Shown here in pieces: positions 1 through 11,433 of a stretch of 64,000 nucleotides of DNA. Below the pieces are notes generated by a model, which was not told the origin of the DNA, did not search any database, and worked only from the letters and a program-made list of their open reading frames with translations. The stretch covers positions 13,055,896 to 13,119,895 of the forward strand of contig OY992837.1 in assembly GCA_963921425.1 (NCBI GenBank). The letters are read 5' to 3'. Source of the stretch: Dryas octopetala (lineage: Eukaryota > Streptophyta > Magnoliopsida > Rosales > Rosaceae). Within the stretch, counting starts at the first letter, position 1. Every line of letters begins with the position of its first letter. Both the position numbers and the translations under genes were made by a program.

Positions 1-146
1 ACCTTATTATTAGTCCAACTGATATTAATGCTTACATAATGTTAAAGACCAAATAAATCAAAGTGAAAATAATATTAAACATCAATTGTTTTGCCCCACA
101 AAAAAAGCAACATTAATTGTCTTAATAATGTTAGGCTGATCAAATT
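1..146. repeat. Direct repeat, left copy (cut by window edge)
   Basis: The first 146 bases recur almost unchanged at 1898-2046; the only clear difference is three extra A in an A run. The match starts at base 1, so the repeat probably extends left of the window. No coding potential is seen. It could be one end of a recent duplication or an LTR-like terminal repeat. Confidence 0.85.
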
Positions 147-154
147 ATGATCAG

Positions 155-1480
155 TACAGTGTGTTTGGTTAGGCTGATCAATTGTCAAAAAAATTGAGGA
201 CAATATATAACATGCATATATACTAGTATAGTGTGTTAGGACGAAAGAATTTTAATTTTCATATAAATTCATAAATGATAGAATTTAAAATTCCGTTATT
301 TAAATTTCTATAAATTACATTTTCTATTGTTTGGATATATGTATATAGAATTTTGTAAATGACATGAATTACAAATTTTAATTAAAGCCCCACCGACTAC
401 CCACCCACGCCACCACCTTCCCCTTCCTCTGAGTCTCCGACCACACTCGTCTCTCCCTTCAATTCTCTCTTCTCTTCTCTCTATATACTCCTCATCTCTT
501 CTCTGCATATTAAAATTTCTTCACAAGATTGATTTTTTTTTTCTTCAATTCCAAGAGCCCAGCAACGAAAGACAAAAAAAACATCTCCATTAATTGCATT
601 TTCTTATAATAAACTTGCAAATCAGGTTGGGATCAGATTGATGGAGATCCCAAATGGCAGACCAAACAAAGATTTAGCCCAACATATTCCAATCACAATC
701 GTAACTGTTACAAAAAAAAAATGGCAAAGCTGCAACGGCTGCAGCTAGAGGGAAGTGAGAGAGAGTTTAGAGAAAGAAATCAGAGAGAAAAAGAAAGGGG
801 AGGAGGTTATGGAAAAATTATAGGGTATAACCGATATACCGCTACGTAATATAACCGATATATCGCTACGTGGTATAACTAATTCAACGTGTAAGGGTAT
901 TACTAGACGATGTGTTTATATTAGTAGGGTATAATATTAATAACATCCACTCATATTATAACAAATAGACTGGTTATACCACGTGTCAATATAGCGGTTA
1001 TACAGAATAGTTTCTCGGATAAGAGTGGTTGGAGGTGGCGTGAGTGGAGATGGGTGGGCAGTTGGCTTTATGATTTTTTGTTTTTCTAATCTTTTAATTT
1101 CTTAATATTATTTGTGGAAAAAAAAAAGTTTGTAGATGTGACAAGATCTAAGTCACAAATGATTATTAGAGGGCTGAGATCAAAAGTTAGGTATAGTCTA
1201 TTAGGAAGAAAACTGGCAAAGGATCCAAGTCTAGATGTGGTTGTGGTGGGTGGGTCTTTTTTCTTCAAATCTCAAATGTCATGAAATTTGGAAATGACAC
1301 CTATTTAGGTGGAATTTAAAGTCAGAATTTATGACTCTCAAATTTCATAATTTTTTCTGCTTAGAATTCTAAGATTTCCGTGTTAATGAGGTCAAACAAG
1401 GGAATTTGAGATTTTCATTTCTCAAATTCTGACTTTTAATGAAATATCGAGTTAAATTTCTCTATCTAAACACACTGTAA
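155..1480. mobile_element. Possible non-autonomous TIR element between the direct repeats
   Basis: Short inverted termini (ACAGTGTGTTT on the left near 156, its complement near 1469-1479) enclose about 1.3 kb. Subterminal sequence rich in GAATTT-type motifs is loosely inverted between 240-360 and 1290-1450. The interior has a pyrimidine-rich block (about 390-500) resembling a 5' UTR, but no convincing ORF. No clear target-site duplication was found, so the element call is weak. Confidence 0.25.
811..1017. mobile_element. MITE, family also at 33090-33232
   Basis: Imperfect terminal inverted repeats: the left end contains GGGTATAACCGATATACCG, and the right end contains the complement of a similar GTATAACCGCTAT motif. 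About 207 bp, non-coding. Its central and 3' part recurs at 33090-33232, including a shared GGGTATAATATTAATAACAT motif, which supports a dispersed family. Confidence 0.55.
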
Positions 1481-1897
1481 AAGAAATCGAGTTTTATATA
1501 CATGTTGTATATAAATATATATATGTATTGTAGTGCTCAAGTATTAACTAGTTTGTGATTTAATAGTATTTTTCTCTATAACATTAAAATAGGCTCATCA
1601 GATGATATAACTTTATAATTCGAACGGTCCATTTTTCAAGTTCACTTCAAAGGTTAATATTTCAAAATTTAATTAAATCAAAATTTTTTTTTATTGATCA
1701 ACAACTATTATCTATGAGATATGAACTCAATACTTCATTTCATAATATAGAGATTAAAAATTATTTAATTACTTTAAAAACTGCGTGAAAAACATGTACT
1801 ATGAAGGCTACGTTTGAGGACTAAGTACACATTTTTTTCCTTTATGCATAAAGATAAGTACACATTAGACACCTTCTAGATTTCCATTTTCCATCCC

Positions 1898-2046
1898 ACC
1901 TTATTATTAGTCCAACTGATATTAATGCTTACATAATGTTAAAGACCAAATAAATCAAAGTGAAAATAATATTAAACATCAATTGTTTTGCCCCACAAAA
2001 AAAAAAGCAACATTAATTGTCTTAATAATGTTAGGCTGATCAAATT
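1898..2046. repeat. Direct repeat, right copy
   Basis: Second copy of the repeat at 1-146, same orientation, with an A run of 10 instead of 7. The flanking sequence after the shared GCTGATCAAAT differs from that after the left copy. Near-identity indicates a recent duplication. Confidence 0.85.
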
Positions 2047-2796
2047 TTTTTTATTAAATTTGCTTACGGAATAATATGTTAGTATAATATACATATCAAT
2101 ATTTAACTTATTTTAAATAAATAAATGAAATAATATCGCATCATGTAAATATAATAAAGGAATTTGGTGAAAGTAAATACTATTCTAATTGTTTTTATCA
2201 TTTTCTGGGAAGATATTGACAAATCATGGAATATGGGCCGGTTTGGCAGAGAGTGGACGTTTTCTTTTGTTTACTTGTTTAATGATGGGGATGAGTGAAA
2301 AGAACGTATAATATGCTCCTCCACAACATGTCAACAACAATCACCATCTTGTTTTTGGATTATTACTGTTTTGAAAATGTCCTTTAATCAGTAGGAAAGG
2401 AAGAAACAAAATTTTCAATATAAAATAATTAGAACAAAACAATCAAATTTTATATAGGGGTGGCTTTTTTTTTTTTTTTTTTCCCCCCCATGCTAGTTGT
2501 CCTGTTTGGACCTTTTCCAGGATTCCAACTTTCCGGGAAACTTCATTGCCTTCCACTATCAGTTGAGGACAGAAAAATCGTGGCTGGATTTTTTTTATTT
2601 TTTATTTTGTTACCGACTATTAGAGTGGGACAAGAAGAGCCAGTACTTGTCCAGAGGGCTGGTGGAAAAACACTATTAAAAAAGTCAAAAGTTTTGATTT
2701 TAGATATTTTCAGTCATTGTACCAATTACCAAGGTCAAGATTGGAAAACAAAATAAGTCCCATTTATTTTTTAGTAGTACTAAACATCTTACATTT
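2047..2796. other. AT-rich intergenic sequence
   Basis: No gene recognised. A forward ORF of about 98 codons at 2460-2756 starts in a T/C homopolymer and resembles no family I know; I regard it as chance. A T run followed by a C run lies at 2466-2489. Confidence 0.4.
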
Positions 2797-2957
2797 TTAT
2801 ACCATAATTTCATACCACCTTATGTGGCATCTTACATGGCATTCATGCATTGGACACTAAAAAAGAAAAACAAAAATCCAAAAAGAAAAAAAAAAACTTT
2901 GTTCAGTAAAATAATGACACGTAAGATGATATAAAAATATGGTATAAGAATGTGGTA
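2797..2957. mobile_element. MITE-like inverted repeat
   Basis: Left arm TACCATAATTTCATACCACC with TATGTGGCATCTTAC is loosely inverted in the right arm around 2920-2957. A relative with the same core (CATTCATnCATTGGAnACTAA, then TGATGACACnTAAGAT) lies at 21965-22065, so this is a dispersed repeat rather than a chance palindrome. Confidence 0.45.
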
Positions 2958-4262
2958 AATATAGCATTATTCTTTATTTTTTGATAAATTATTCTATTTG
3001 CCCTCAATATTTTGCTTACCGGACTCATGTTCCAATAAAATTTTTATTTACAATATTAACTTTAAATAAAATTATTCCAAAAAGACAAAAAAATTCAGAT
3101 TTTTTTTTTTTAAAAATAATCTTTGGCCAGCATGGTAGATGTTAATATCCCCTTTGTCGAGCACCGGGGAGTGGTGACCGTGGTTGGCATTCTTTTTGTT
3201 GTTTTTTAAGAAAATTTTATTAATTAAAATTGTTCTAACAAGGGGATGAATTTTGAACAATAATGAATGATGATATATAATCACAATTAGATCCAAGTAT
3301 CCAACCTTAGTAGAAGAACACTCTATAAACTGATATTGGTATAAACTATCTAGGTCCACCATTTGAGCTGCGTGAGGACTAGTAGACCTATTTAGGTGTG
3401 GAATTTTATCTCAAAATGTCTCAATGCTATTAGTAGTAGATCCTAAATTATATTTTGTTGATCGTCACGATACTTTTCTGATATGAGATTCTTTTTCACA
3501 TCCATTAACTTGTATCGAGCCACACAACTTCAACATTTGTCTCACAAAAAGTAACATACAACCTAACTATGAGAATATGTCTCATCCTAATTTTGTGAGA
3601 GTAGATTGTATTATGCATGATGCCCTATTCTAGATTTTTCCAAGGGCCAAACATTGAGTTGAAACTCAAGACTTTGGGGAAGTAAATCACTTGTGGACTG
3701 TTAGTAGTCAAACATTCCTAAGCATAAAATGAAATAAGATACACGGTTGCCCTCCCTCAAATGCACCGTTGGTTATTTGATCGACTTGCTTTCCTCCTTG
3801 CTTAGCTTGGAGTTGCTGCTTGTTGTTTGGACTTTTAGTTTGGTTTCTTTTTTTGGATCTTTGTTTTCTCTTTTTGTTATTTGTTGGGTTTTGACTCCTC
3901 TTTGAGTCTTTGGGACCTGCCTTCGGACTTCTACAAAGTTACTTTCTAACCAAAAAATCCTAGAGCCTAAGGCCTACCCTATGGGCAAATAAATATGCAA
4001 TGTTATATTAGCCCATAAAGGACTCCAGGTCAGATGATCTCACTTGTTTGCCTAATAACAAAGTTTCTATAGTCAAATTGGGGCTTAGTTTGTATACCTA
4101 AAACCTAACAGTTGACAAGTGTACTCTCAATCCTTGCAAAAGCTTTTATGAAAGTTTCTAAATTCATACTAAAATTTAAAATCTGATAAGTACATCCCAT
4201 AAATTAAAAAGTTTTCCAAAATTTAGAGTCCGTTTGGTGTTTTTTTTCGGATATTATCTTTT
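2958..4262. other. Intergenic sequence, no gene seen
   Basis: AT-rich with several short ORFs in all frames, none matching a recognised family. The stretch at 3750-3960 is less AT-rich and may be an old repeat or gene remnant, but I cannot identify it. Confidence 0.4.
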
Positions 4263-4270
4263 GTTTTCAC

Positions 4271-5498
4271 TAGGGGTGTGTTTTGGACGGATTGGATCGA
4301 AAATAGAGTGTTCTAATTTCAATCTAAAAAATTTCGGAATGAAATTTCGATTCCAAAAAATCGGAATTTCAACATCTCATTCCAATTCGGATTTCTCGAA
4401 ATTTTTCGAAATATCATATTTTCGAAACTGTCGGATAAAAATTTGAAATTTTAAGATAAAAAATCGGAATCTTCACGTTACCTTTTGTTATTAGTAAAAA
4501 AAAAAAAATTAGTAATTACATGTACAAAAAATGTGGGTGTTTTTGTTAGCATTTATGTTATTATGATACACATATATTTATAATGTACATATGTTTATAT
4601 TAATAGTATTAGTTATTTTTTTAAATATATATGTATGTGTATGTTTGAAATAAATAACAAATTAATGAAACATACAGTGAAAAAGTAAATAAATGAGATA
4701 ATATTAATATAAATACAGAATAAATTGACATAATTTCGAAGAGAAAATTACAGATTTGGTTCACTTATTTTATACCTAGTTCAATTTTGGTCCACGATCT
4801 TTTTTAAGTTCTGTTTTGGTCCACTAATTGTTTCATTTGTTCAATAAATGTCAATATTTGTGACTTTAAATCTTTTGGGTTGTGTTTTCTTCAATTATAA
4901 TTGAAGTATAAGTTATATTTCATCATTTCTTAGTCATAAAAACAAATTTGGAGTATTATAATCTAAGAGAATTGAGATTGGGTGAAGTTTGAAAAATTGA
5001 CAGTTTCGGGTACCCTACTTTGGAGTCAATTATCTTGAGTTTTAGAACTCCAATTTGAATGATCTTTATATGGTTGTAAAGAAGAAATGCATAGCTTTAA
5101 AACAAGTATATGTTTGTTGAATTTGGGTGAGATTTGATAGGGTAAAAGGCAGACCAAATTTGAGAAAACAAATCTGGACTTTTATTGAACAAGTAGAACA
5201 ATTAGTGGACCAAAACAGAACTTAAAAAAGATTGTGGACCAAAATTGAACTATGTATAAAATAACTGGACTAAATCTGTAATTTTCTCTAATTTCAGAAA
5301 TATTGAATCGGAATGCCGTTGAAAAATTTCAGATTGGATCGGAATTTACAGATACATTCCAATTTCAATCCAATTTTTTTCGAAATTTTTGAAATTCGGC
5401 ATTTTCAGATTTCGGATTTGATTCAGAAGTTCCAAAATTGGAAATTTTCTGATTGGAATCGGTTGGATTCGAATTTTCCAATCCAAATCACACCCCTA
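4271..5498. mobile_element. Non-autonomous hAT element, 1.23 kb, with 8-bp TSD
   Basis: The left terminus is TAGGGGTGTG and the right terminus is the complement CACCCCTA. The element is flanked by a perfect 8-bp target-site duplication GTTTTCAC (4263-4270 and 5499-5506), the hallmark of hAT insertion. Subterminal sequence on both sides is rich in ATTTCGGAA / TTCCGAAAT-type motifs in inverted arrangement. No transposase ORF is present. A second element (4741-5288) is nested within it. The right end lies 286 bp upstream of the maturase start codon, so the insertion may lie in or near that promoter. Confidence 0.88.
4741..5288. mobile_element. Mutator-like MITE nested in the hAT element
   Basis: Inverted arms of about 100 bp begin GAGAAAATTACAG on the left and end with the complement CTGTAATTTTCTC on the right, with repeated TTTTGGTCCAC motifs inside. 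It is flanked by a degenerate duplication (TAATTTCGA / TAATTTCAG). A relative with the same termini and a 9-bp TSD is at 33315-33607, which places both in a Mutator-like MITE family. The core of about 300 bp is non-coding. Confidence 0.75.
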
Positions 5499-5784
5499 GT
5501 TTTCACCCACAATATTTATAGAGAAGAATGAAGAAAAATGTTTTTTTTTTTTTAGCCACCGAATGAAGAAAAATGTTTAAAGACAGGTTTTGAATTGCAA
5601 ACTAAATGGGCCTTAATTGCTAGCTCGGTCTTGGCAAGTTGACACTCAGTGGGGCCAAAAGCCCAATTGGCATACTCCATAGGCCCATAAAGGAACTCCT
5701 GGCACTCCCTATCTCACTCCAAAGCTTTCCTCTGTCACAATACCCAAGTCCCAAGCCAATTTCGAAGTGCAAGTTTTTGCTTCA

Positions 5785-8079
5785 ATGCTCATAAACCTCA
5801 GAAGAACAAAAACCCTTCCATTTTTTGCAAAACCTTCACTTTGCATTTCTCTAAAATTCTTCTCAACTTCAGCACCAAACCCAAGCTCAAACTCCACAGA
5901 CCCTCTTTCAGAACCCCAACTCAAAGCCTTGGTTCTCAGCCAGTACACTCATGGAAAATTCGCCAACCTCCTCCAAAACGTCATCGCTTTGCCCTCTGTC
6001 CTCCTCACTGCCTGCCAAAACCTCACCGCCCCACAAACCCACAATGGCCTCAAGCCGTCCCTTCTTCTTGACTCGGTTTCCAAACAGTTCTCAGTCCACG
6101 AAATGGGTCGCGAGCTGCGCGAGAATCGGTTAGATCTTGGAGCTTGTAGTGTTGCAATGGCGGCCCCAAGAAACAGAGGTGAGTGCTTGATTTTTCCTAA
6201 CTTGAAACTGAAGGTTTTGATTGAAGCTGTTAGGATGGTATTGGGCATTGTTTATGATGAACGCTTTGTGACATTTTCTTATGGTGGTCGTGTTAATATG
6301 GGCCGCCACACGGCCATTAGGTACCTTAAGAACTCTGTTGAAAATCCCAGTTGGTGGTTTTGTGTTAGCTTTAACCGCGAAAAGTTTGATCAGCAACATG
6401 TAAGTAAGTTATGCTTGTTTATGCAAGAGAAAATAGAAGATGGGATTTTGATTAGTATTATAAAGAGGTTGTTTGAATGTGATGTGGTGAAAATTGAACT
6501 GGGTAGTTGTTGCTTTGGGAGAGGGTTTCCTCAGGAAAGTGGGTTGAGTTCAATTTTGATAAATATTTACTTTAATGGGTTTGACAAAGAAATTCAAGAA
6601 ATGCGTCTAAAGAAGAATCAAGAGCATCCCAAATTTGATTCGAATGAGCTTGCTTCGAAGGATGGTGTTTTTTATAAACCAGTGAAGATATATGCGGTTA
6701 GGTACTTGGATGAGATATTAGTTATAACATCGGGGTCTAAGATGTTGACTATGGATTTGAAGAACTGGGTTGTGAAGTACTTAGAAGGGAGTTTGGAATT
6801 GAAAGTGGATAGGATTAAAACAGCTATTCATAGTGCAGTGTCTGAGAAGATTGATTTTATGGGCATGGAATTACGGGCAGTTACACCTTCAGTTTTGCAT
6901 GCTCCTATGTCAGAAAAGGCTATCAGAGCACGAAAAAAGTACCGAAGACAGAAGGAAGTCAGAGCTCAAGAATTGAAAAATGCTAGAGAGAGGAATAGGA
7001 AGAAATTAGGATTGAAAATAATGAGTAATGTTTTTAAGAAGTTGAAGAGAAGCAATGGCTTTAAAATGGAATATCAAATTGAGAATGAAGTCAGAGAAAT
7101 CTTCAGAACCTGGGCTGACGAGGTGGTGCAAGAGTTCCTTGGGTCTTTGGAGGAGCGTTGGGATTGGCACCGTAATCTATCAGCTGGTACTTTTCTCTCT
7201 TTGAGGCACATTAGAGATCAACTGCCTCAAGAGCTTGTTGATGCTTATGATAAGTTTCAAGAGCAAGTAGACAAGCATTTGAACCCAATCAAAGCTATAA
7301 AGGCACTCGAGGAAGAAGAAAGGAGAGCAGAAGAAGAAGCAGAGCAGAAATATGCTAAGAGAACAGTTGAGGATTTATCAAAGCTTTGTGTGAAAGCTGA
7401 TGCACCCATAGAACTTATTAGGAAGATGGTTAGGTTGACTGGGTTTACAAATCATATGGGTCGTCCTCGGCCAATCACTTTTTTAACTGCTCTTGAAGAT
7501 TCTGATATCATTAAGTGGTATGCGGGTGTAGGGAGAAGATGGCTTGATTTTTACTGCTGTTGTCATAACTTCAAGATGGTCAAAACTGTTGTAACTTATC
7601 ACTTGAGGTTCTCCTGTATCTTGACTCTAGCAGAAAAACATGAATCCACCAAACGTGAAGCCATGAAACATTTTACTAAAGATTTGAAAGTCTTTGATAT
7701 AAATGGAAATGAAGAAGTGCACTTCCCCACAGAAAGGGAGGTAAAAATGATGGGAGATAAAAATCTTTCTGATCCAAAACCTGTGGATGGAGCGTTATCT
7801 TTGGCTTTGATTAGATTAGCTTATGATGAGCCTCCATATTCTTGTGTTGCTCATTTCTGTGACAGAACTGATACTGTTGTTTATCGTGTACGATTATTGC
7901 AAAATCGCTTGAATGTGAACCCCATGGATGAAAAGAAATGGGTCCCTGGAATGGGTGCAATTAATGAAAGTCTCAATCTGAAGTGCTTCCCTGTTTGTCC
8001 TGATCACATACATGATTTATACATGGGTAGAATCACCTTTCAAGACATTGATTGTACTTCATTTGTGGATGTAGACTGA
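5785..8079 (+). CDS. nMAT3: Nuclear-encoded mitochondrial group II intron maturase (type I, nMAT1/nMAT3)
   Basis: Intronless gene for 764 residues. The open frame extends upstream to 5767, but that codon is GTG; the first ATG is 5785. Its product begins with an Arg-rich, acid-poor segment containing FFSTS, as expected of a mitochondrial presequence. Residues about 140-340 form a reverse-transcriptase-like region in which the catalytic YADD-type motif has become RYLDEIL (near residue 305), so polymerase activity is probably lost. An acidic and basic helical stretch lies at about 495-540. Domain X, the RNA-binding maturase domain, is near 570-640 and contains SCILTLAEKHEST. No intact HNH endonuclease follows, although Cys/His pairs remain near the C-terminus. 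Members of this family splice mitochondrial nad and related introns. Type I comprises nMAT1 and nMAT3; I prefer nMAT3 because PMT7 lies in the same window, as in Arabidopsis, but nMAT1 is not excluded. The family call is firm, the paralogue less so. Confidence 0.9.
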   Translation: MLINLRRTKTLPFFAKPSLCISLKFFSTSAPNPSSNSTDPLSEPQLKALVLSQYTHGKFANLLQNVIALPSVLLTACQNLTAPQTHNGLKPSLLLDSVSKQFSVHEMGRELRENRLDLGACSVAMAAPRNRGECLIFPNLKLKVLIEAVRMVLGIVYDERFVTFSYGGRVNMGRHTAIRYLKNSVENPSWWFCVSFNREKFDQQHVSKLCLFMQEKIEDGILISIIKRLFECDVVKIELGSCCFGRGFPQESGLSSILINIYFNGFDKEIQEMRLKKNQEHPKFDSNELASKDGVFYKPVKIYAVRYLDEILVITSGSKMLTMDLKNWVVKYLEGSLELKVDRIKTAIHSAVSEKIDFMGMELRAVTPSVLHAPMSEKAIRARKKYRRQKEVRAQELKNARERNRKKLGLKIMSNVFKKLKRSNGFKMEYQIENEVREIFRTWADEVVQEFLGSLEERWDWHRNLSAGTFLSLRHIRDQLPQELVDAYDKFQEQVDKHLNPIKAIKALEEEERRAEEEAEQKYAKRTVEDLSKLCVKADAPIELIRKMVRLTGFTNHMGRPRPITFLTALEDSDIIKWYAGVGRRWLDFYCCCHNFKMVKTVVTYHLRFSCILTLAEKHESTKREAMKHFTKDLKVFDINGNEEVHFPTEREVKMMGDKNLSDPKPVDGALSLALIRLAYDEPPYSCVAHFCDRTDTVVYRVRLLQNRLNVNPMDEKKWVPGMGAINESLNLKCFPVCPDHIHDLYMGRITFQDIDCTSFVDVD

Positions 8080-9077
8080 GTTTTACGTTTCTCTGGTTTG
8101 CTGTCTGATTAGAATAGGTTCATGTCTTCTAGAGGCTGATGATGATCTACTCAGAGGTTGAAAATTGTTGTACATCTGCTTAAGCCAGGTGGGTGATTTG
8201 TACACTATCTCCATTTATACTGATTTATATGCAACCACTTAAATCTTTGTTGTTATAATGCAATTTGAGTTGCCCATATAATTTTATCAGGGAATGTGTT
8301 GATATTACATACATAATCATCTATAGTAATGATGAGCTCATGTATATTTTTCACATAAACGCAGATTTTCACAATAGCTAAACAATGTGGGTATGACTAT
8401 ATATCTAAATAGTGGTCACATGTTAAGACTGCTTGTCACATCCTAATTTATCGTTATCAGTTATTAGGTAATGGCTATCAATTTTAATAAGCTTATATAT
8501 AGAACTTGATGAGTCATTTGCAAAGCCATAAGAGTAGTAATTATCTTGAAGTTTTTGAGTAAACTGTTCATACCTTTGAATGGATTGATGGACACCTTTG
8601 TTTCTAATTAAGAACTTGTGATCAATTTTTGATGTCCCTCATTTCTTTTCCCTGTTAAAGACTTAAAGTCACTGCATTTTTCCACAGCTGTCTCTGTTTT
8701 GGAAAGAAGTAGAACTGTAAAAAACCATGTCCTTATGATTACTATTATTTTCAAATGAGTTGTGCGTATGTGGTTGACGTGCAGGAAATGTGTTTTTGGA
8801 TAATTTTATGTAGTGGGGTTTTATCTTTGTTGATCATGGTACTTTTCTAAAATTTGGGTTGAGAGATGATTATGGCGTACTATGAATTTGGCGTAGTATC
8901 ATCTTTTTATATTAAGGGTCATTTACAGAAAAATTAATAAAATGTTTTATAATTATGTATTAGAATGTACTATTTCATAATACTAATTTACTCATCATTG
9001 ACAAAAATGAAATAAAGTGAATGGCGGATCTTAACAACCGGCCCAAAAACATATACGTTGCTGTCTTACTTTTTAAA
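8080..9077. other. 3' flank of the maturase gene
   Basis: Contains the likely 3' UTR directly after the TGA at 8077-8079, then AT-rich sequence without recognisable coding or repeat structure up to the MITE at 9078. Confidence 0.4.
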
Positions 9078-9509
9078 ATGAACAATACTTGGGTCACCCC
9101 TTGGGAGTACTCAAGGTCACCACATCCCCTCAAATTTTAATTTTGGCAATGTCGGTGTATGATCAGAATCGTTCACTTTTTAGATCACCTATTATAGATC
9201 ATCTCTGCAAAAAATCAAATCAATTGGAAATCATTTGATTATATAACTGTTGTTAATTAAATAAAAAAAATAGATGGTTTTCAATTAAAGATTGATTTTT
9301 TTACCAAACCGTTGATTTTTTTTATTTAATCGACATCAGTTATATAACCAAATGATTTCCGATTGAGTTAATTTTTTGTAAAGAAGATCTATAATAGGTG
9401 ATCTAAAAAGTGAACGGTTCCGATCATACACCGGCATTGCCAAAATCAGAATTTGGGAGGGTGGAGTGACCTTGAGGTACCCCCAAGGGGTGACCCAAGT
9501 ATTGTTCAT
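9078..9509. mobile_element. Palindromic MITE, 432 bp
   Basis: Left terminus ATGAACAATACTTGGGTCAC is repeated inverted at the right end. The arms are about 190 bp and also contain GTTCACTTTTTAGATCACCT and its complement. Flanks share TAAAAT, possibly part of the target-site duplication. Each arm carries the GCAAAAAATC...GGAAATCATTTG-type core also found in the elements at 24367, 30675 and 42392. Confidence 0.75.
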
Positions 9510-9879
9510 AAAATTACAAATAAGTCAATACAAAACAAATGCTTACCAAATGCTTACACGTGATACGTGATATGATGATGCAATTAAAAAATAAAAATTA
9601 CACAGTAATCTAACAAATTGGGTACGTAGCCCAATGCGATCGACATAAAGAGAAAGAGTAGACGAGAAGAGAGAGCAGGGGATAAAAGAGCAGCACAAAG
9701 AGAGAACAACACAGGGAGAGAACAGAGAGAGACAGAGAGAGACAGAAATCAAAGAGGAGATCAGATAGGAAATTAAAGAGAGAGGTTGAAGAAGATTGAA
9801 GAGAGAGACAACAACCTTTTTTTTTTTTTTAAAGGTAGGTTTTAAACTAATTAGGTGGACTTTTTTATTATTTAGGTAA
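9510..9879. other. Purine-rich intergenic stretch
   Basis: Between two MITEs. Bases 9640-9800 are strongly purine-biased on the + strand (GAGA-type repeats). The minus-strand ORF of 124 codons here is low-complexity and not supported as a gene. Confidence 0.4.
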
Positions 9880-10852
9880 GGCATATAATTTGTTTTACCC
9901 CTCAAAGTTTCATTCATATCTCACTTTACCCCCTAAATTTTTTGTTTGTCATACTTTACCACCTATAACTCTTTTCTGTATTCCACTTAACTTTTTTTCA
10001 TCCACTTTGTCAACCAATTCATTAAAATTAGTGGCGTAGCATGAGTATTTTCGTCTTTTTATTCATTTAGACAAAAAAAATTATATTATTCAAAAAATTC
10101 TTTAATTTAATTAAAAAACATTAAAAACTTAAAATATTAAAAGAAATAAAATCTCTACCACTCGTTGCCCTCCCACCCAACCCCGCCCCTTCCCCTCCCC
10201 TCCCCTCCCCTCCCTTGCAACACCTCCTTCCTCCACCCAACCTCGCCCCTCCCTTTGCCACGTACACCTCATTCCCCCACCCAGCCCTGCCCTTCCCCCC
10301 ACCCCCACCCTCACCCTCGTCGTCACACCCCATTCTAGCACTCAGCCCTGCCCCCTCCTAGCCCTGACCCACCCCCTCTGCCTCACCTTACCCCTCCCCA
10401 TATTGTTTCTCTCACTTTCTCTTTCCTCTTTTTCTCTCTGCCTCTCCTCCCTCCCTCTCCAAAAACCCACATCTCTCCTCCCTCCCTCCTATCGGCAATG
10501 AAGAATATGGTGGTTTGGGGTGGGGAAGGGAAGGGAGGAAGGAGATAGAGATTTTTTTAAAAATGATTTAAAGTTTTTTAAAATATTAAAATATTTTATT
10601 ATTTTTTGTACATGTAGTAGCCTACATATGGTCTAGGTGGCTAATTAGAGTTCAAGTGGATAAAACTAAGGTGAAAAAATGAAAATACCCCTGCCACGTC
10701 ATCAAAATTGACGGATTGGTTGACGAGTTGACATAAAATGGTTAAGTGGGACACAAAAAGGAATTCTAAGTGGTAAAGTGGGATAAAACAAATTTTAGGG
10801 GGTAAAATGAGACATGAATGAAACTTCGAGGGGGTAAAACAAATATTAAGCC
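9880..10852. mobile_element. TIR element with C-rich interior
   Basis: Arms of about 170 bp, beginning GGCATATAATTTGTTTTACCC on the left with the complement at the right end (about 10660-10852), repeatedly refer to motifs such as TTTCATTCATnTCTCA. The interior (10160-10500) is extremely C-rich on the + strand, built from CCCCTCC and CACCC-type simple repeats, unlike the arms. This could be a Mutator-like element with an acquired GC-rich insert. No ORF there is convincing on either strand. Confidence 0.65.
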
Positions 10853-10970
10853 TTTGGATAAAGTAAGTGGGTTAATTTATCATTAATAGTCCAAAAGTAG
10901 ATTTTATATTCATTATCTAAAAAAAAGTACTCTTTTATTTAAGTTTTTTTTATTTATTTTTTTTAATTTT

Positions 10971-11433
10971 TTTTTATCACAAATGGTTCCTCAACTTTGA
11001 CCAAAATATCAATTTAGTCCTTAAAGTGCATTTTCATTCAATTTGGTCCTCTATATTTACCACCGCACATCAATGTTGCTTATTTGTTCAATTGCGTTTG
11101 AATTGCAGTATAAAATGGTCACGTACACTGCACGAAATCTTTTTTTAGGAGTAAAAATGTCTTAAAGAGTGTGTTAAGATTCGGGTTGGGGATCATTTTT
11201 TAATCTCTTTTAAGGATATACTTGGAATTAAAGAATTTGTAAGGTCATTTTAGGTGGTTATGAGACATGTAAAGACGATTTTGGCCTTAAGAAAAAGTCA
11301 CGTACACTGCACATGACAATTTTTTATAGAAATTCGGACGAAATACAACAGAAGGATAATATTAATTAAAAATACACTTTAAAGACCAAATTGATATTTA
11401 AGTGAAAATTAAGAGATCATTGGTGATAAAAAG
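10971..11433. mobile_element. MITE with TTATCAC termini
   Basis: Left end TTTTTATCACAAATGGTTCC is inverted at the right end as GATCATTGGTGATAAAAAG. A second inverted pair carries GTCACGTACACTGCAC, but that motif is in direct orientation near 11118 and 11299. Flanks share TTTATTTAA, consistent with a Mutator-like target-site duplication of about 9 bp. Confidence 0.6.

Noticed and set aside
5767..5784. Upstream start for the maturase
   Set aside because: The codon at 5767 is GTG. The first ATG in frame, 5785, gives a good mitochondrial presequence.
10121..10341. Gly-rich minus-strand ORFs
   Set aside because: Simple translation of the C-rich repeat block inside a TIR element.
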